Positions 30,072-41,532 are shown, numbered from the stretch's first letter. The stretch: 64,000 nucleotides of DNA from Symsagittifera roscoffensis (GCF_963678635.1 NC_087066.1:50897581-50961580); one strand, 5' to 3'. The notes: a model not told the origin generated them from the letters alone. Translations and numbers: made by a program.

Positions 30072-31089
30072 TTTTAAAAATTAATAATTTTTACACTTCT
30101 AAATCATTTTGAACTTTCATATTTTCAAGATAACATGCTGAAACATACGCAACAATTTTAGTTCAGATTCAGCCAATAGGATTCACTCAAATCCGTCAGC
30201 TTCTATATCTCTAACACCAACCTATTAGCCGATAGATATTAAACTCCAGGCATATCTATAACTATAACTTTACAACCTCCAGGTCAAAAATAAGCAACCC
30301 GCGAACATTTGACAACTAAAATAAATACCACTATAATATTACAACCCTCCCCTATCTAATAACGCAAAGATCAACAATATTTTCCCAACTCAGACCTCAA
30401 AAACCCTCCAACCAAAAATGGCGAATTAGCCTAAAGTCAAAAAGGACAATAATCATTTGGCCTAAAGTACAAATTTTTCAAAAATACCCCAGATTATCTA
30501 CCAAATAAAAACAAAGCTAAGAAGACCTTCCGAACACCATAAAATTAGCCCCCAACAATTTTTCACAAAACTCAACCCACTTGTCAAAAAACCAATAAAT
30601 AATCCGACCACACAATAATCTCGCCCCAAACAACAAAAAACATTAACGAACGAATCATTTCTTAATTCCTTTTCTCTCAAACAGTCAATATCTTAAAAAA
30701 TATAATCCTAAATCTTTTCATAAAATTTTTCATTCTCTTTAAACTTTTGCTAATATTTTTTATTGAAACTTTTGAAGCCTTAATAATCCTTTTAATATTT
30801 TTTTGCAATATTTTTTTAATATTCTACTCCCTATTTGAAATATATCTCCAACTTTCCCAAATCATTGACCACATTCACAGGTACGATATTTCAAAGTCTA
30901 TTTAAATGATACGAAGAATTTTTAGTAGAACAGATTTTTTTAACTATTAGTAATTTTCATCGCATTTTTATCATCCCTAATCATGACAATGTGCAAATGT
31001 GTAAAAAAGGCAATAGTCCATTCGCCTTAGCAACAATACTTTTAATTCTATTCATCGAAGAATATTACTACAAACATAAATCTTCCCAC
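30072..31089 (+). other. Non-coding stretch between pol and ORF X
   Basis: About 1 kb of A- and C-rich DNA with stops in all frames. The region 30690-30860 is T-rich. It would suit an intron or the leader of a spliced subgenomic RNA for the 3' genes. No promoter or splice site is certain. Confidence 0.45.
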
Positions 31090-32212
31090 TAGAAAAAATT
31101 TAATTGGACACATTTCCAAAATTGCTAACCACCGAAATCCTCCCAAGAAAACCCAGTCATACCCACAACTACTCAAAATCCCCAAACATCCACACGAATT
31201 TCTTTCCAAGATAACCCATACACTTTCGAAGAATGACACGCTCGCTTATCTGAACCATTAGAACCAGTTCAGCGACATGCACCCCTAAGTGAACCAAAAT
31301 ATAATTTATACCCCCATTAGCACAAGATTTAAATAGAATAAGAAACATTAGTCAAAATCAAAATACAGTCGAAATAAATAGAAAAATTATACATCCACAA
31401 AGAAATAGAAATTAACAACTCCCTAGAGTTCATTTTGAAATACCCCAATCACCAACACCAACTACTTCAGAAAATTCAAGTAGTACATTACCAGAAACTC
31501 CCCCACTCATTTCACAACGCAGCACCTCCAGTATACCCTCAGATTACTTAGGTTCAACACCGACATCCGTGCAAATACGTGAAAATCCCTTTAACCCCCC
31601 CCAATCCCACCGCACGACTACCATATTGGGCAACACACTCATATACACAAGGTGAACTAAACTTGGTAAATGATCCAATAGATATTTCTTCTGATACAAC
31701 ACTATCATCATTACCAGAAACATTATCACTCCCGTCAGCACCATCATTAAGTCAAATCTCACCGACACTTTTCCCTTTAAATTTTCCAAATAACCTCGAC
31801 GCTAGATATCACGAACAATCATCATAAAATACCCCTTTACGATTAGGTTGGAACACATTCGTAGCACCTCTCCCATTATTTGGACAACATCAAGAAAGTA
31901 ACCGACTCGACAGTTGGGCACTCAATAGATTACAATATAGACAAGATATCCACGAAGATATTCGAGAACACAATATTCAAATACTTCAACAAAATAGTCT
32001 CCAGTTAAAATTTGAAATCACGAACAAACTTAATAATATTGTTCAACACCCCTACCCATTAAATCCACCAAACATAACAGCTCAATCACTACCACCACTA
32101 TTTGTAACCGCTGAAGTAATATATAAATACGATAGATATACGAAAAACACAATTGGTTACATAACATTCTATAACCCATACTCAGGATTATCATACACAT
32201 GTATATTCTAAA
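31090..32212 (+). pseudogene. ORF X: Pro/Ser/Thr-rich accessory protein before env
   Basis: A coding-like path of about 350 codons with several stops and slips (TGA near 31230, shift near 31315, TAA near 31412, shift in the C-run near 31597, TAA at 31825-31827). The first two thirds are Pro/Ser/Thr-rich (HFEIPQSPTPTTSENSSS; LSLPSAPSLSQISPTLFPL). The last 128 codons (31828-32212) form one clean frame with a globular look (WNTFVAPLPLFGQHQESN; LNRLQYRQDIHEDIREHN). It ends TAA at 32210-32212, overlapping the env-like ATG at 32199 by 14 bases. No known domain is recognised. Confidence 0.55.
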
Positions 32213-34795
32213 AATATTAACATTTCAACACATCTTTTTTCTAATATTTTCCGATCAGATCACAAATCCTTCTCCTCGCACAGGACCCCAGGATTTATTA
32301 GTAACACACTACGATTGTGAAGAAAACGAACAAAAAACACTACACAGATATGCTATAAATCAAGTATCACAATGCGAAACAGAACCAAAAGCTATAGAAG
32401 CTACAAATGTAATAGCGACACTGTATTCAAAAGCCCGAGCAACAACAATCGCAGGATATAAATTTACAGCAACATTTTCCGAAAAGAAAGTAGATTGTTC
32501 ACAAGTTTCCAACGGAAATAAGAACCGACTTGATCACGAATCATTTTACCAAAGTAAAATAGAACGTCTTTTACACCTAAACCCCAACGATTGTAAAAAC
32601 GAATTACTCAGACTAAATCTAACAAGAAATAAAAATACAGACAGAAAAGTAGTAAATTTTCAAGTCTTTGCCGATTCTGTACATCAAGCAGAACTTGAAC
32701 GATATCAAGGACATATTAAATTAGATGGAAAATACCCATATTACGGCGCACACGGAAGATTAACTTATGACATACACGATAAACACTGGATTCCACACAT
32801 TGGAATAAATGACCCTCCAAACTGTAAAGCAGTCACAAAAAATAAAGGATATCAAGAAATAATGTTTTTTGATTGGAAAATACAATTTGAAAAAATACAA
32901 CTCACACGAGATTTAACTGATAACACCATGATCTATCAAGGAATTACCTTGCAAAAATGATCAAGGTTATTGTGACCCTACAACAAGGACCCAAGCAACA
33001 ATTGTTTGGTTTCCCGAAGATACCATTTCAAGTAGCAAAAATACACGCTCGAATGATAAAGTTTCAAAAAAAAATTTTATTGATTCAATCCCATACAAAC
33101 AAGTGAACCCATCTTGTAAACAAAGCACTGGTTTCAAAAACATTCATGATATAGAAAATAACTTAACACGCTTTCAAGTCTATCACGAAACAGAATTTGC
33201 ATGTAAATATAGCAATCCACTTTATAAAACACAAAACTCTGAAATACTTGTCGAATACGAAAAAGGTTTCGACATGACCACTGGAAAAATAAAATTTGAG
33301 CCTTATGCCACAAGTCACCCTATTAATGAAGGAACATCATACGTCCCAGTTAACTTTTATAAAAGCAAAGGTCACCCTGGTGGAAAATTAAAACCATATG
33401 ACAGTAAAAGCACACGTTTACAAGAATTATCACTAATGAATAGCACCTATTTTGGTAATATTCATAATGATATCCACTTAGACATGAAATTAGACTATAT
33501 AATTAGTAGAATTTTCCGAGAAATGTCACTTTCTGATTTAGAAATACTTCATCAACTATGCGAATTAGAAAGAACACAAATCCTACAATCACTCGCATTA
33601 GCAGTACTAAAAAATACCTTACGCAGGATACTTATTATCAGGAAACAGATCAAATTTTCTTGACTATGAAGGAAACATTTTTATGGTTTTATACTTGCAC
33701 CAAAAAAGTATCACCATTATATGTTTTTCAAGACAAACGTTGTTATAAAAAATCCCCATATTCTATAAAAATAAAGTACATTTTGTCGACACACTTTCAA
33801 GACGAACATATTTTTGGGATACCGCAGTCCCATGTGGATCAAAAAATAGCCACAATGTCGTACAATTAAACCCTGACAAAGATAAATACTACCTACTTAC
33901 ACCGTATCCTACATTAATGCAACCACTCAAAAAGTTTTCACCCGAAAGCATCAGAGCTATCGCTCGTAATCCATATATTGATTTACAATCAATTGGAATA
34001 TATTCTAAATCTGATATCCAACATCACATTAGAACACAACGGTTTCAGGAATTATTAACACAAATGGACACAATACAACGACAATCAATTGACGAGAATT
34101 TAATAAAACTTGCCGAAACCGCAGGATTTGCAAGACTACAGCGGATATTTTAAAGATATTAAAGACTACATATATTTAAACGGTGAAAAATACAGACCAT
34201 AGGACATTTCACCTACAAATATTTTCAGTTTTGTCACCTTGAAAAATGAAATTCTAGCTTTTCTAGGATGGCCCTATTACATCTTAGAACAATTAACTAT
34301 CTTATACGCCATGTTTAATTTTATAGGATTTCTTTTCTCACTGTTAAAAGGAATCTATAACACATGCGCTCTACACACACAAGTAAACCGACAAGCAAGT
34401 GTAGCACGTATACTATTTGCAGGATTTTTTGGAATTTTTTCATCATCAATCAATTAAATACTTCTAGATGCCTAAATAAAAGAATATAATACAAAAATAT
34501 CCACAAAACCAAACACATATAACGAGGAACATAACATAATAATGTAGATACAACACCTACAGCACCACAGATACCAACCCTACCACAAAACCATCCATTA
34601 TCATTAATTCCCCGAAATTTTCGAAACCTAGCAATCACAAATAAGCCAAATTTTAGACCAAATACAACACAAAGCCCTATTCAGCACATAATGACAAATC
34701 ATTCACAAAATGATAATACATATGAACAAATTATAGAACAACCTCACACCAGCACTTTTCAATCTCAAAATAATCATTTTTTTAGCCCACGATGA
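32199..34795 (+). pseudogene. env: Envelope-like glycoprotein gene
   Basis: About 865 codons in at least five frame segments. Segment 1 (32199-32960, 253 residues) has an N-terminal hydrophobic signal-like stretch (ILTFQHIFFLIF) and a Cys-containing ectodomain. Further ectodomain pieces lie at 33103-33663, 33664-33869 and 33917-34153. A C-terminal segment (34239-34457) has two strongly hydrophobic runs (ILYAMFNFIGFLFSLL and ILFAGFFGIFSSS). This topology fits a membrane glycoprotein acquired by a retroelement. A Pro/Gln/Asn-rich tail stays open to TGA at 34793-34795, which overlaps the next start. The N-terminal Cys pattern (YDCEEN, VSQCET, KKVDCSQ) reminds me of glycoproteins captured from negative-strand arthropod viruses, but this is uncertain. 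It is broken in several places. Confidence 0.62.
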
Positions 34796-35982
34796 GCCGA
34801 CAACTTGGATACCTCCATCGCTCAAATTCCCACCCAGCCAACCTCCAAACTCAAATCCCAATTATCCCACTTTTTTCTTTCCCACCACCCAATTTTCCAA
34901 TTATTAATATATCATCAAGCACGAATTCTGATACTAACTCAGATATTTCAGTTTTTCATACTATCGCACAATTTAATAATGCTAATGTAGAAACCCCCGA
35001 CGAATTTGCAGACTCCGAACCATCTCCCTCTACCCATACCCAGACCGACTCCTCAGTTTTTTCAAAACCCCCTTTTCAACCACTCCCATCCGTTTCCACT
35101 CCTTACGCTTCCCAAGTAACCCCGACCTATTCACCATTTCATTCCGACAGATCACATAAAAACTCCCCAGATACCATCCAAATTTCCGCAGAACTCGACA
35201 ATTTTATAACTTTACAACAACAATTAATACAACCCAACACCCTTACAATACATCAACTATCATCCACAATAACATCCTCAAATCCACCAACTCCTACACC
35301 CTCTTCAGCTTACACTCCATCTTTAGCACAATCATCCACATCCACTGAAACACCTACCAGTACTAACCGAGCTTATCGCACTTTTAAACCAAAATTCCCA
35401 AATCACCCATTCCCAACCAAACCCGGAACAGCCCGCGAATACATCAATCACCCGGAACACACAAACACAAACAATTTTCTCGAAATCACATTACCCTCAT
35501 TTCCACAATATACATTAAATACACCTACCATTGCTAACGATACACGCAATTTTGTTGATGAGCACGTTTTAATGCCAACACTTCATTGGACAGCTTACTA
35601 CAATTATACTAACCCCCTTTGCTTACCACTAACAAATACTACTGAAAGTATCGAGAAAAATAAAAACATGTTATATAAACTCACCACAACACTAACACCT
35701 CGACAATTTACTTACGTTGGGTATAAAAAAATATTAAAAACATTCACCGCACCCCGAGCTAACGATTTTGCAATAGAATACTACGATCATAATATCATCC
35801 GCCCTAATCAAGATCAATTTTTAGATGAAGACCGCTTCGCAAACCCGCAACTAACAGAAAAATTGTTCATTAAAACATCATACATATTTACACTCAATAT
35901 TTTTGATGGAAAGCATGATCAAATTATTTCCGAATCATTAGTCGATATTCAAGCATATGAAAGCTTTCGTGATAAGTTTTAG
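34792..35982 (+). CDS. ORF Y: Ser/Thr/Pro-rich accessory protein, 396 residues
   Basis: An unbroken frame beginning at an ATG that shares ATGA with the env-like stop codon. Residues 1 to about 230 are rich in Ser, Thr, Pro and Asn and look disordered. Residues of about 240-396 look globular (LPSFPQYTLNTPTIANDTRN; HWTAYYNYTNPLCLPLTN; FTAPRANDFAIEYYDHNI; TSYIFTLNIFDGKHD). There are no membrane segments. The overall plan (long disordered head, compact tail) resembles ORF X, but I see no residue-level similarity. I do not know a retroelement protein like it. Being intact while neighbours are broken may be chance. Confidence 0.6.
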   Translation: MSRQLGYLHRSNSHPANLQTQIPIIPLFSFPPPNFPIINISSSTNSDTNSDISVFHTIAQFNNANVETPDEFADSEPSPSTHTQTDSSVFSKPPFQPLPSVSTPYASQVTPTYSPFHSDRSHKNSPDTIQISAELDNFITLQQQLIQPNTLTIHQLSSTITSSNPPTPTPSSAYTPSLAQSSTSTETPTSTNRAYRTFKPKFPNHPFPTKPGTAREYINHPEHTNTNNFLEITLPSFPQYTLNTPTIANDTRNFVDEHVLMPTLHWTAYYNYTNPLCLPLTNTTESIEKNKNMLYKLTTTLTPRQFTYVGYKKILKTFTAPRANDFAIEYYDHNIIRPNQDQFLDEDRFANPQLTEKLFIKTSYIFTLNIFDGKHDQIISESLVDIQAYESFRDKF

Positions 35983-36015
35983 TTATTTTCACTAACCTTT
36001 CACTTTCTTTCACCA

Positions 36016-36582
36016 CAGGAACGCAATTTGCACTGTTCCCACGATCTTATGTTACGCACTAAACAAACGCACACATATACATATTATCGTTTTATACAAA
36101 ATCATTTTGATTTGCACACTCCATCAAGACAACCTCACCATCGTTTTCAGTTTCTTAACTCAAAGTACACGTCACCATTTTTTCTAAATTTTTTATATTC
36201 CATTAAAGATACTAACCTACACGGCACCCTCCACAACTATGACCCAGTTACTCAAATGTATATATTCTGTCTTATCACAAAGACCTTCAACGCCGAAGAA
36301 TCAAGACCCTTCCTTATCCCGCATGAATTTATCCCACCTATTGAAATACCCATAATAGAATTCATTCACAATACTAAATATAACCATAAAATATATAACC
36401 TCATCCAAAACACACCTTACGAGTTTGTAGTAGGCACAGAAGAACTAAACACCATTAAGGCACTTCAATTGCTTTGGCCACTGCAACAAACTAAAAACAT
36501 CATACGCATACTAGCCAAGTTACTAACAACATCGGACATGATTCACGACATCTTCCCCCACGGCTTTTTCCCAGAAGACTAA
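36016..36582 (+). CDS. ORF Z: last accessory protein of the element
   Basis: The open frame runs to 36582. It has no ATG before 36049, but it extends upstream to a strong acceptor-like site, a pyrimidine tract followed by CACAG at 36014-36018. Translation may therefore start at ATG 36049 (178 residues) or be joined by splicing. The protein is rich in His, Tyr, Phe, Ile and Thr, with KYTSPFFLNFLYSIKDTN, PFLIPHEFIPPIEIPIIEF and a C-terminal helix (LQQTKNIIRILAKLLTT). No family is recognised. The ORF Y donor side has GT at 35975 but in a phase that does not keep this frame, so a Y-Z fusion is unlikely. Confidence 0.5.
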   Translation, partial: QERNLHCSHDLMLRTKQTHTYTYYRFIQNHFDLHTPSRQPHHRFQFLNSKYTSPFFLNFLYSIKDTNLHGTLHNYDPVTQMYIFCLITKTFNAEESRPFLIPHEFIPPIEIPIIEFIHNTKYNHKIYNLIQNTPYEFVVGTEELNTIKALQLLWPLQQTKNIIRILAKLLTTSDMIHDIFPHGFFPED

Positions 36583-37258
36583 GGTAACTATAAATTAAAA
36601 TACTTTTAACTGATAGATTCAAATGTATACTAACCATTTTTTATCAATGTTTGATTTTTTCTTTTAGTCTTCACATCACAATCATCTACAAAACAGAAAA
36701 AGACAAATAAAAATACAAACTTGTTAAATTATATTCAAACTTAATCTTTAGAACTAAATAATGTTGTAAGATTCATACCCGTTGTAGTAATTTCATTTAT
36801 AAAATATTTCCCTCGAAGCAGTAAAATTAAATATGATGAAAATTTATAATTTTAAACGTCCCCAAAACGCAGTAAAATTCAAATTCAATGCAATAAATTC
36901 ATAAAATGAGAAAGCAGTACTAACCTTTTCAATATTTTCATTCATTCGCACAAGAATTCTATCCAAACTCGCACAGCTCGCCCACGAAGAATTGTTTAAA
37001 TAATGATTTTAAGTTTCAAGCTTTCACTATAAACAACTCTAACACACGATAACAAGTTTCAAACTTTCCTTTAACCCGGTTGGAAAGGAATTATATACTA
37101 AACAAAACTAACCAACGTTAAAACTGGGAAATAGTGAAGGCTTACTTCAAATTCCCTAGTTATCCTGAGGGTTGTCTCGTTGGGACTGTTGATAGAAGGT
37201 TGTAGGGTTTTGTTCTATCACATTTGTCTGGTTTCTCGCTGAGTTTCTACAGTAATTA
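36583..37258 (+). other. 3' untranslated region of the large element
   Basis: A/T-rich DNA up to the 3' LTR without a gene. I expected a polypurine tract directly before 37259 but see only a mixed sequence (TTTCTACAGTAATTA). The best purine-rich stretch is further upstream, near 37080-37090 and 37133-37142. The missing tract is an oddity, discussed under findings. Confidence 0.5.
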
Positions 37259-37642
37259 TGGAACCTGATCTAAACTACATTTTATAATTGGATAAATTAA
37301 ATGTTTTACCACTGTAAGATATTTAATATTAACCAATCATAATCCATCTAACTAACAACACACTTATTTTCAGCACCAGAGAGATTTGAATTTAACTTAG
37401 AAATTAGTTGCCTCTCCAAGAGAACTTCAGCAGCCGCAATAAACCAGTATACCCTAGGTCTATTGAGCCTAGCAGAGACTAGTTAAACACCCTGAGACTA
37501 GATAGTATAAGAGTAAGATTAGGATCGGTATTAGACTAAGAAGTTGCACGAATCTATCCGGCCGAAAATAAGATAGCGTGACGAGCAGACGGTGTACCCT
37601 ATCCGAAATTACTCTATGAGTTAACCAAAAGGACCTAACTCA
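37259..37642 (+). repeat. 3' LTR
   Basis: A 384-bp LTR starting TGGAACCTGATC and ending CTAACTCA, followed by GTAG. It differs from the 5' LTR by scattered substitutions and a deletion of the TTTGTAAGTGCTGAAATTAC region, so the element is not a fresh insertion. Confidence 0.9.
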
Positions 37643-37646
37643 GTAG

Positions 37647-39760
37647 GCTCGTTTTTTCCATCAGAGTAAAGTAATCCATAGTAAAAACTTACAAACCATT
37701 GCAAACCGCTTTGAAGTTTCATGGAACATAATCGATCATATTATGTTTTCATTGTCAGTCTACACCAAATTCAAAATAACCAATAATAATCGATTACAAG
37801 TGAATTATAATCTGTTTTTTTTTTACTGTTCAGTATGATCCATTTTAATAGATTATAATCGATTATAAGGCATTGTTTAAACTTCTATCTAAAATTAGTC
37901 TGAAATTTTCACAAATTCGCATTTACCTTTGATGTACCTCACAGGAAAAATTGCAAAATGAGACTTATTTAGGCTAAAAAATTGTTATCTTGTTTTCATT
38001 GTTAATTTACGTCCCTCATTCCCTCCTTGCCCCCCATCCCATGTTAAGCACTTCTTTCAGCCAATCCGCCCCCACCCCCGTTTGATCCCCCAGCTTGCCA
38101 ACCCTAAGATCTCCGACCTCAAGTTAACCAACGTGCGGAAGGGGGCTTCGGAAGGGGGTGCGAACAGGGGGGGGGGGGGGGGGGGGGGTGGTGGTGGTGG
38201 TGGTGGTGTGGAAGATAGTTGGTTTGGGGGATCAGGAATAAATTTTGGTGGTTGGGGGGGTTAGGGTCTGTGTGTGTGTGTGTGTGTGTGGTCAGGGGAG
38301 GTTGTGTGGAATGGTGTGTAATGGGGGTGTGCAAGGGGATTGGGGGAGTGAAAGTTGAGGGAAGTGAAAATACGTGGATGAACATGTTCTTTCGGGTTTT
38401 AGTTTTGCAGAACGCTCTGCAAAAAGTGGAGTAAACATTTCATATTTGCAAACCATATTCATTTTAATGTTATAAAAAATAATCAATTATAAATTGATTC
38501 AATTTTAAGAATAATCCCCTAAAAATCCATTTTCACGGTTAATACCGATATAAATCATTAGAATTTTTTTGCCGATATAATTCATTATAATCGATTAATT
38601 TTCATGAAAAGCATGTGCGGGGTTGTTTTTCTGGAGACACAAAGATGTACCTTTTTTTAAGTTTTATTAACCAGGTTGTTTTATCTCCATTTTTGAGGTT
38701 TTCTCATGTTTTGTTTTGAGGTTTGAAAATTAATTTTGTTTTTCAACAACCTAATTAACCCATGATAATTTGTTTGCCTTTTTAACAAATTCTAAATTAG
38801 TTTTTTCCACCTTGAGATTAGAACGTGCTTCAAACTCGTTTAGTTATTTCTCAACATTGCATATTAAGTTTGATGCATTAGGACTAAAAAAAGAAGGCTA
38901 CAATCCTTTATTACAATCCATTACAACCCATTACGACTAACAAAAACGAAGGCTTATTTTGAAAAAAAAACAGAATAATTCGAACTTTCTTTATACGTTC
39001 TTTCATACTTTTGATCAATTTTTGTACCCGCACCGAAGTTTTATGGATAGAAATCGGTTATAATGGATTTTTGTTGACTAAAATTTTGTCTATAAAATCG
39101 ATTCTCATGGCAAATTTAGACAACATAATGGATTTTTAATCCATTTTAATCAATTACTTTTGAAAAACAAAAATCCATTAAATCCATCATAATCGATTAT
39201 AATCCATTTTTGTTTTCAATATAATGGCTTATTTTTTTGCACATAAAATCCATAAAAATTTAATAAAATTTGTAAAAAATGACTACTTTACAAAGCCCCC
39301 CCCCCCTTTGTCTACCTTACAACGCCCCCCACCACTCCAACCCGGTTTGGTTTAAACGCGAGTTTGGCAAATAAAACTCAATTAAATTATAACAAAAATA
39401 CGTGATTTTGTATAAACTTTTAACGCGGTTGAAATTGCGAAAAAGTTAAAATTTAGCGAGAAAAAATAATAAAAAAAACAACTAATTTAAGTTTAAAATT
39501 ACTATGAAAAACAGCACATCGAAAGATTTTGATGAATGGATTATACTCCATTATACTTGATTCAAATTGATCATTTTTGTTTTGATAAATTTTTTGAAAT
39601 TATATTTCGATTTTATTTCTTAAAAATAGTATCATTACAATCCATTTTTAATCGATTATAACCATTTAGTTTAGTTATTTTTATAAAAACTGACAATGAA
39701 AATCCAATAAAATTGATTATTATCCATGAAACTTCAGTGCGGGTAACTCTAACTGGTAAA
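37647..39760. repeat. Field of AATCGATTATAATCC-like motifs
   Basis: Variants of TAATCGATTATAATCCATT recur irregularly on both strands, for example near 37786, 37845-37870, 38570-38600, 38900-38940, 39055-39080, 39120-39215, 39640-39665 and 39700-39725. The motif is itself partly palindromic (ATCGAT, ATTATAAT). No regular period is seen, so it is not a simple satellite. There is no gene in the region, and it also contains the poly-G/GT block. Confidence 0.55.
38167..38300. repeat. Poly-G, GGT and GT low-complexity tracts
   Basis: A run of 22 G bases (38167-38188) is followed by GGT repeats and then a GT dinucleotide run at about 38271-38289. The overlapping Gly-rich and Pro/His-rich frames are artefacts of these tracts. 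Confidence 0.9.
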
Positions 39761-40495
39761 AAAAATGTTTTTTTTTGCCATGTCTTTCTTCTTACCGTTG
39801 AACCAGTCGAGTCTAAATTGTAACTTTTTTTCTATCTCGAATGTCTATTTAAGTTTTTGTTGTATTTATTTATTGGTCTGTAACAAATTCAAAGCTTTTT
39901 TGCAAAACTATTTTTGGAGGGACAGCATTCATTACATTTGAAATTTGTGTTTGAAAATTGCTCATTTGATTCAATTAATTTCATCTTAGCTCTATAAAAT
40001 CATTTTCAAATTGTTTACCAAGAATAATTTTTCAATTGAAGTTGTATTTTTATCCCCTCTGAAAAGACTGGTTGTTTTTTTTTTTAAAAAAAGTTGGAAG
40101 TAATATTTTTAGTGCAAATATTGATTGCTCTGTCTTACGCAATTTTACACAGAAAATATAACAAAACTCAAAACTCTTTTTTTTGTTTCGATGGCTAGTG
40201 ATATTACGGGAAGATCCAGTTCCGTTTTCTAAGCCAAAGCAGACTTTAACAACAAAACGTTCACTTGTATAATCAGACTTAGCGCCTGCATTAATGACGT
40301 GATATTTGAACTCCTAAGCAATATTTGAAAAAGTTAGTGTAAAACTATTGAGAAAGTAACATAACCGTTGAGTTTTGATCAACGACAGTCAAATCCTATC
40401 CAAATATAAACTTTGCAGAGAATGTGCGTCATTTTTAGATACATTTCAGTTCAGATAATTTCTTATGCTTGCCTAGAAAACATCTGCAGAAACTT
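39761..40495. other. No gene recognised
   Basis: AT-rich DNA without open frames of note or recognised repeats. Confidence 0.4.
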
Positions 40496-40760
40496 TTTTA
40501 AGGGGGCGGGCGGTTTTTGTTAAAAATTTTGAAAATTTTGTCGATCTTTTTTAGGTCGACAAATATGACTTTTCGAGCTTTCCAAATGACAGTTTGAGCA
40601 CTTTTACAAATAATCAAAAAGTTGTGTTTTTTTTTGGCGAGCACTGCCCCTTCAAATTTAGGTGATTTAGCGCCAAAGCACCTTGAGAAAATTTTTGAGG
40701 TTGGTCAGCCATAAAAGGATGCCGTAAACTTATATCAAAGGGGGCCAGTGGCGTTTAAAT
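40496..40760 (+). mobile_element. hAT-like MITE fragment
   Basis: This shares with 43795-44207 the run of GGGGGCGGG, the AGGTCGAC block with CGAGCTTTCC, the GGCGCC-like stretch before AAAGCACC, and the AAAGGGGG end. Termini are missing or diverged. Confidence 0.5.
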
Positions 40761-40819
40761 ACACTTCGAAAAGTTGGTGGTTTCATTCACAGTATACGTC
40801 TGTATGTTTAGATTGGAAA

Positions 40820-41010
40820 GCGGTCAAAAGTAGACATGTCATAAGGTACACAAATGTTTAGCCAATCATAATCGAGTGTCATATAGTAGACAAGTCGTAA
40901 GTCAATCACAATCGAGATTCGAAAACGAACGTTCAAGGTATTTTCTTTTCTCTAATGTTATTGTATTACGACGTGTTTACTTTTAGTAATATCTACTTTT
41001 ACTACGCACC
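40820..41010. mobile_element. Small MITE, GGTCAAAAGTAGACATG family, copy 1
   Basis: It starts CGGTCAAAAGTAGACATGTC and ends with the degraded inverse (ATCTACTTTTACTACGCACC). Related copies lie at 41533-41722 and 52399-52643. An internal phrase, CAATCACAATCGAG, recurs within and between copies. No coding capacity. Confidence 0.5.
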
Positions 41011-41059
41011 TGTTAATTTATTGACCATTTTAGTGGTCAAATATGTACTTGGTCTTCTC

Positions 41060-41480
41060 ACTCAACCGAAAGCTTCACAGAAAAACATGATTGACTCATC
41101 TTTTAGTGATGGATATACAAAAACAGTTTCATACAAAACCGCCCAAAAAAAATCATCCAACGAACGAAAAAACAGTCCAATACAAAACAGTTCGGTTTAA
41201 GGTCGTCGGTAGGAGCGCTACGCGCGCGTTGCCGCTTCGCGGCAATAACCGGCTCTAAATTTCGTATTATGTCCTATCCTCTGTTGGCAAGCTCGCAACA
41301 GGTTAGCGCGACTGCGGTGGTCACAAATTTTTTTAAATTTATGTTTGTTGAACAAAGGACAACTCTCGGCCTAGCAATTTGGTGAAACAATTATTACTTG
41401 GGACTGTTTTTCGACTGATTTGTATCGGACAGGTTTTTTGTTCAATTTCATACTTTTCCGCGACTGTATTGGACTGTTTT
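41060..41480. repeat. Imperfect inverted repeat around a GC-rich core
   Basis: Left-arm phrases (AACAGTCCAATACAAAACAG) are mirrored on the right (CTGTATTGGACTGTTTTGTA). The 41205-41325 core is unusually GC-rich and contains short hairpins, for example TTGCCGC-TTC-GCGGCAA. A 15-bp piece of the core (CGGTTTAAGGTCGTC, near 41190) recurs inverted near 63338. It is probably another non-autonomous DNA element. Confidence 0.5.
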
Positions 41481-41532
41481 GTACAGACACGCATCTAATA
41501 TATTCCACACACAAAACTGCGCAATATTTGGA

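Larger units (their letters stand above)
19791..37642 (+). mobile_element. Large env-bearing Ty3/Gypsy LTR retrotransposon
   Basis: Two LTRs of about 400 bp begin TGGAACC and end in AACTCA, flanked by the target duplication GTAG (19787-19790 and 37643-37646). The internal order is leader, ORF0, gag, protease, RT, RNase H, integrase, ORF X, envelope-like gene, ORF Y, ORF Z. The Gypsy-type order (RNase H before integrase) assigns it to Ty3/Gypsy-like elements. At 17.9 kb it is far larger than the usual 5-9 kb. Stops and one-base shifts are present in most genes, so it is defective, but the frames remain easy to follow and the insertion is moderately young. Confidence 0.93.

Noticed and set aside
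35975-36018. Intron joining ORF Y and ORF Z into one protein
   Set aside because: The only nearby GT donors (phase 1 and phase 2) do not preserve the ORF Z frame, which needs a phase 0 join.
38082-38434. Gly-rich and His/Pro-rich ORFs
   Set aside because: They are translations of poly-G, GGT and GT tracts.
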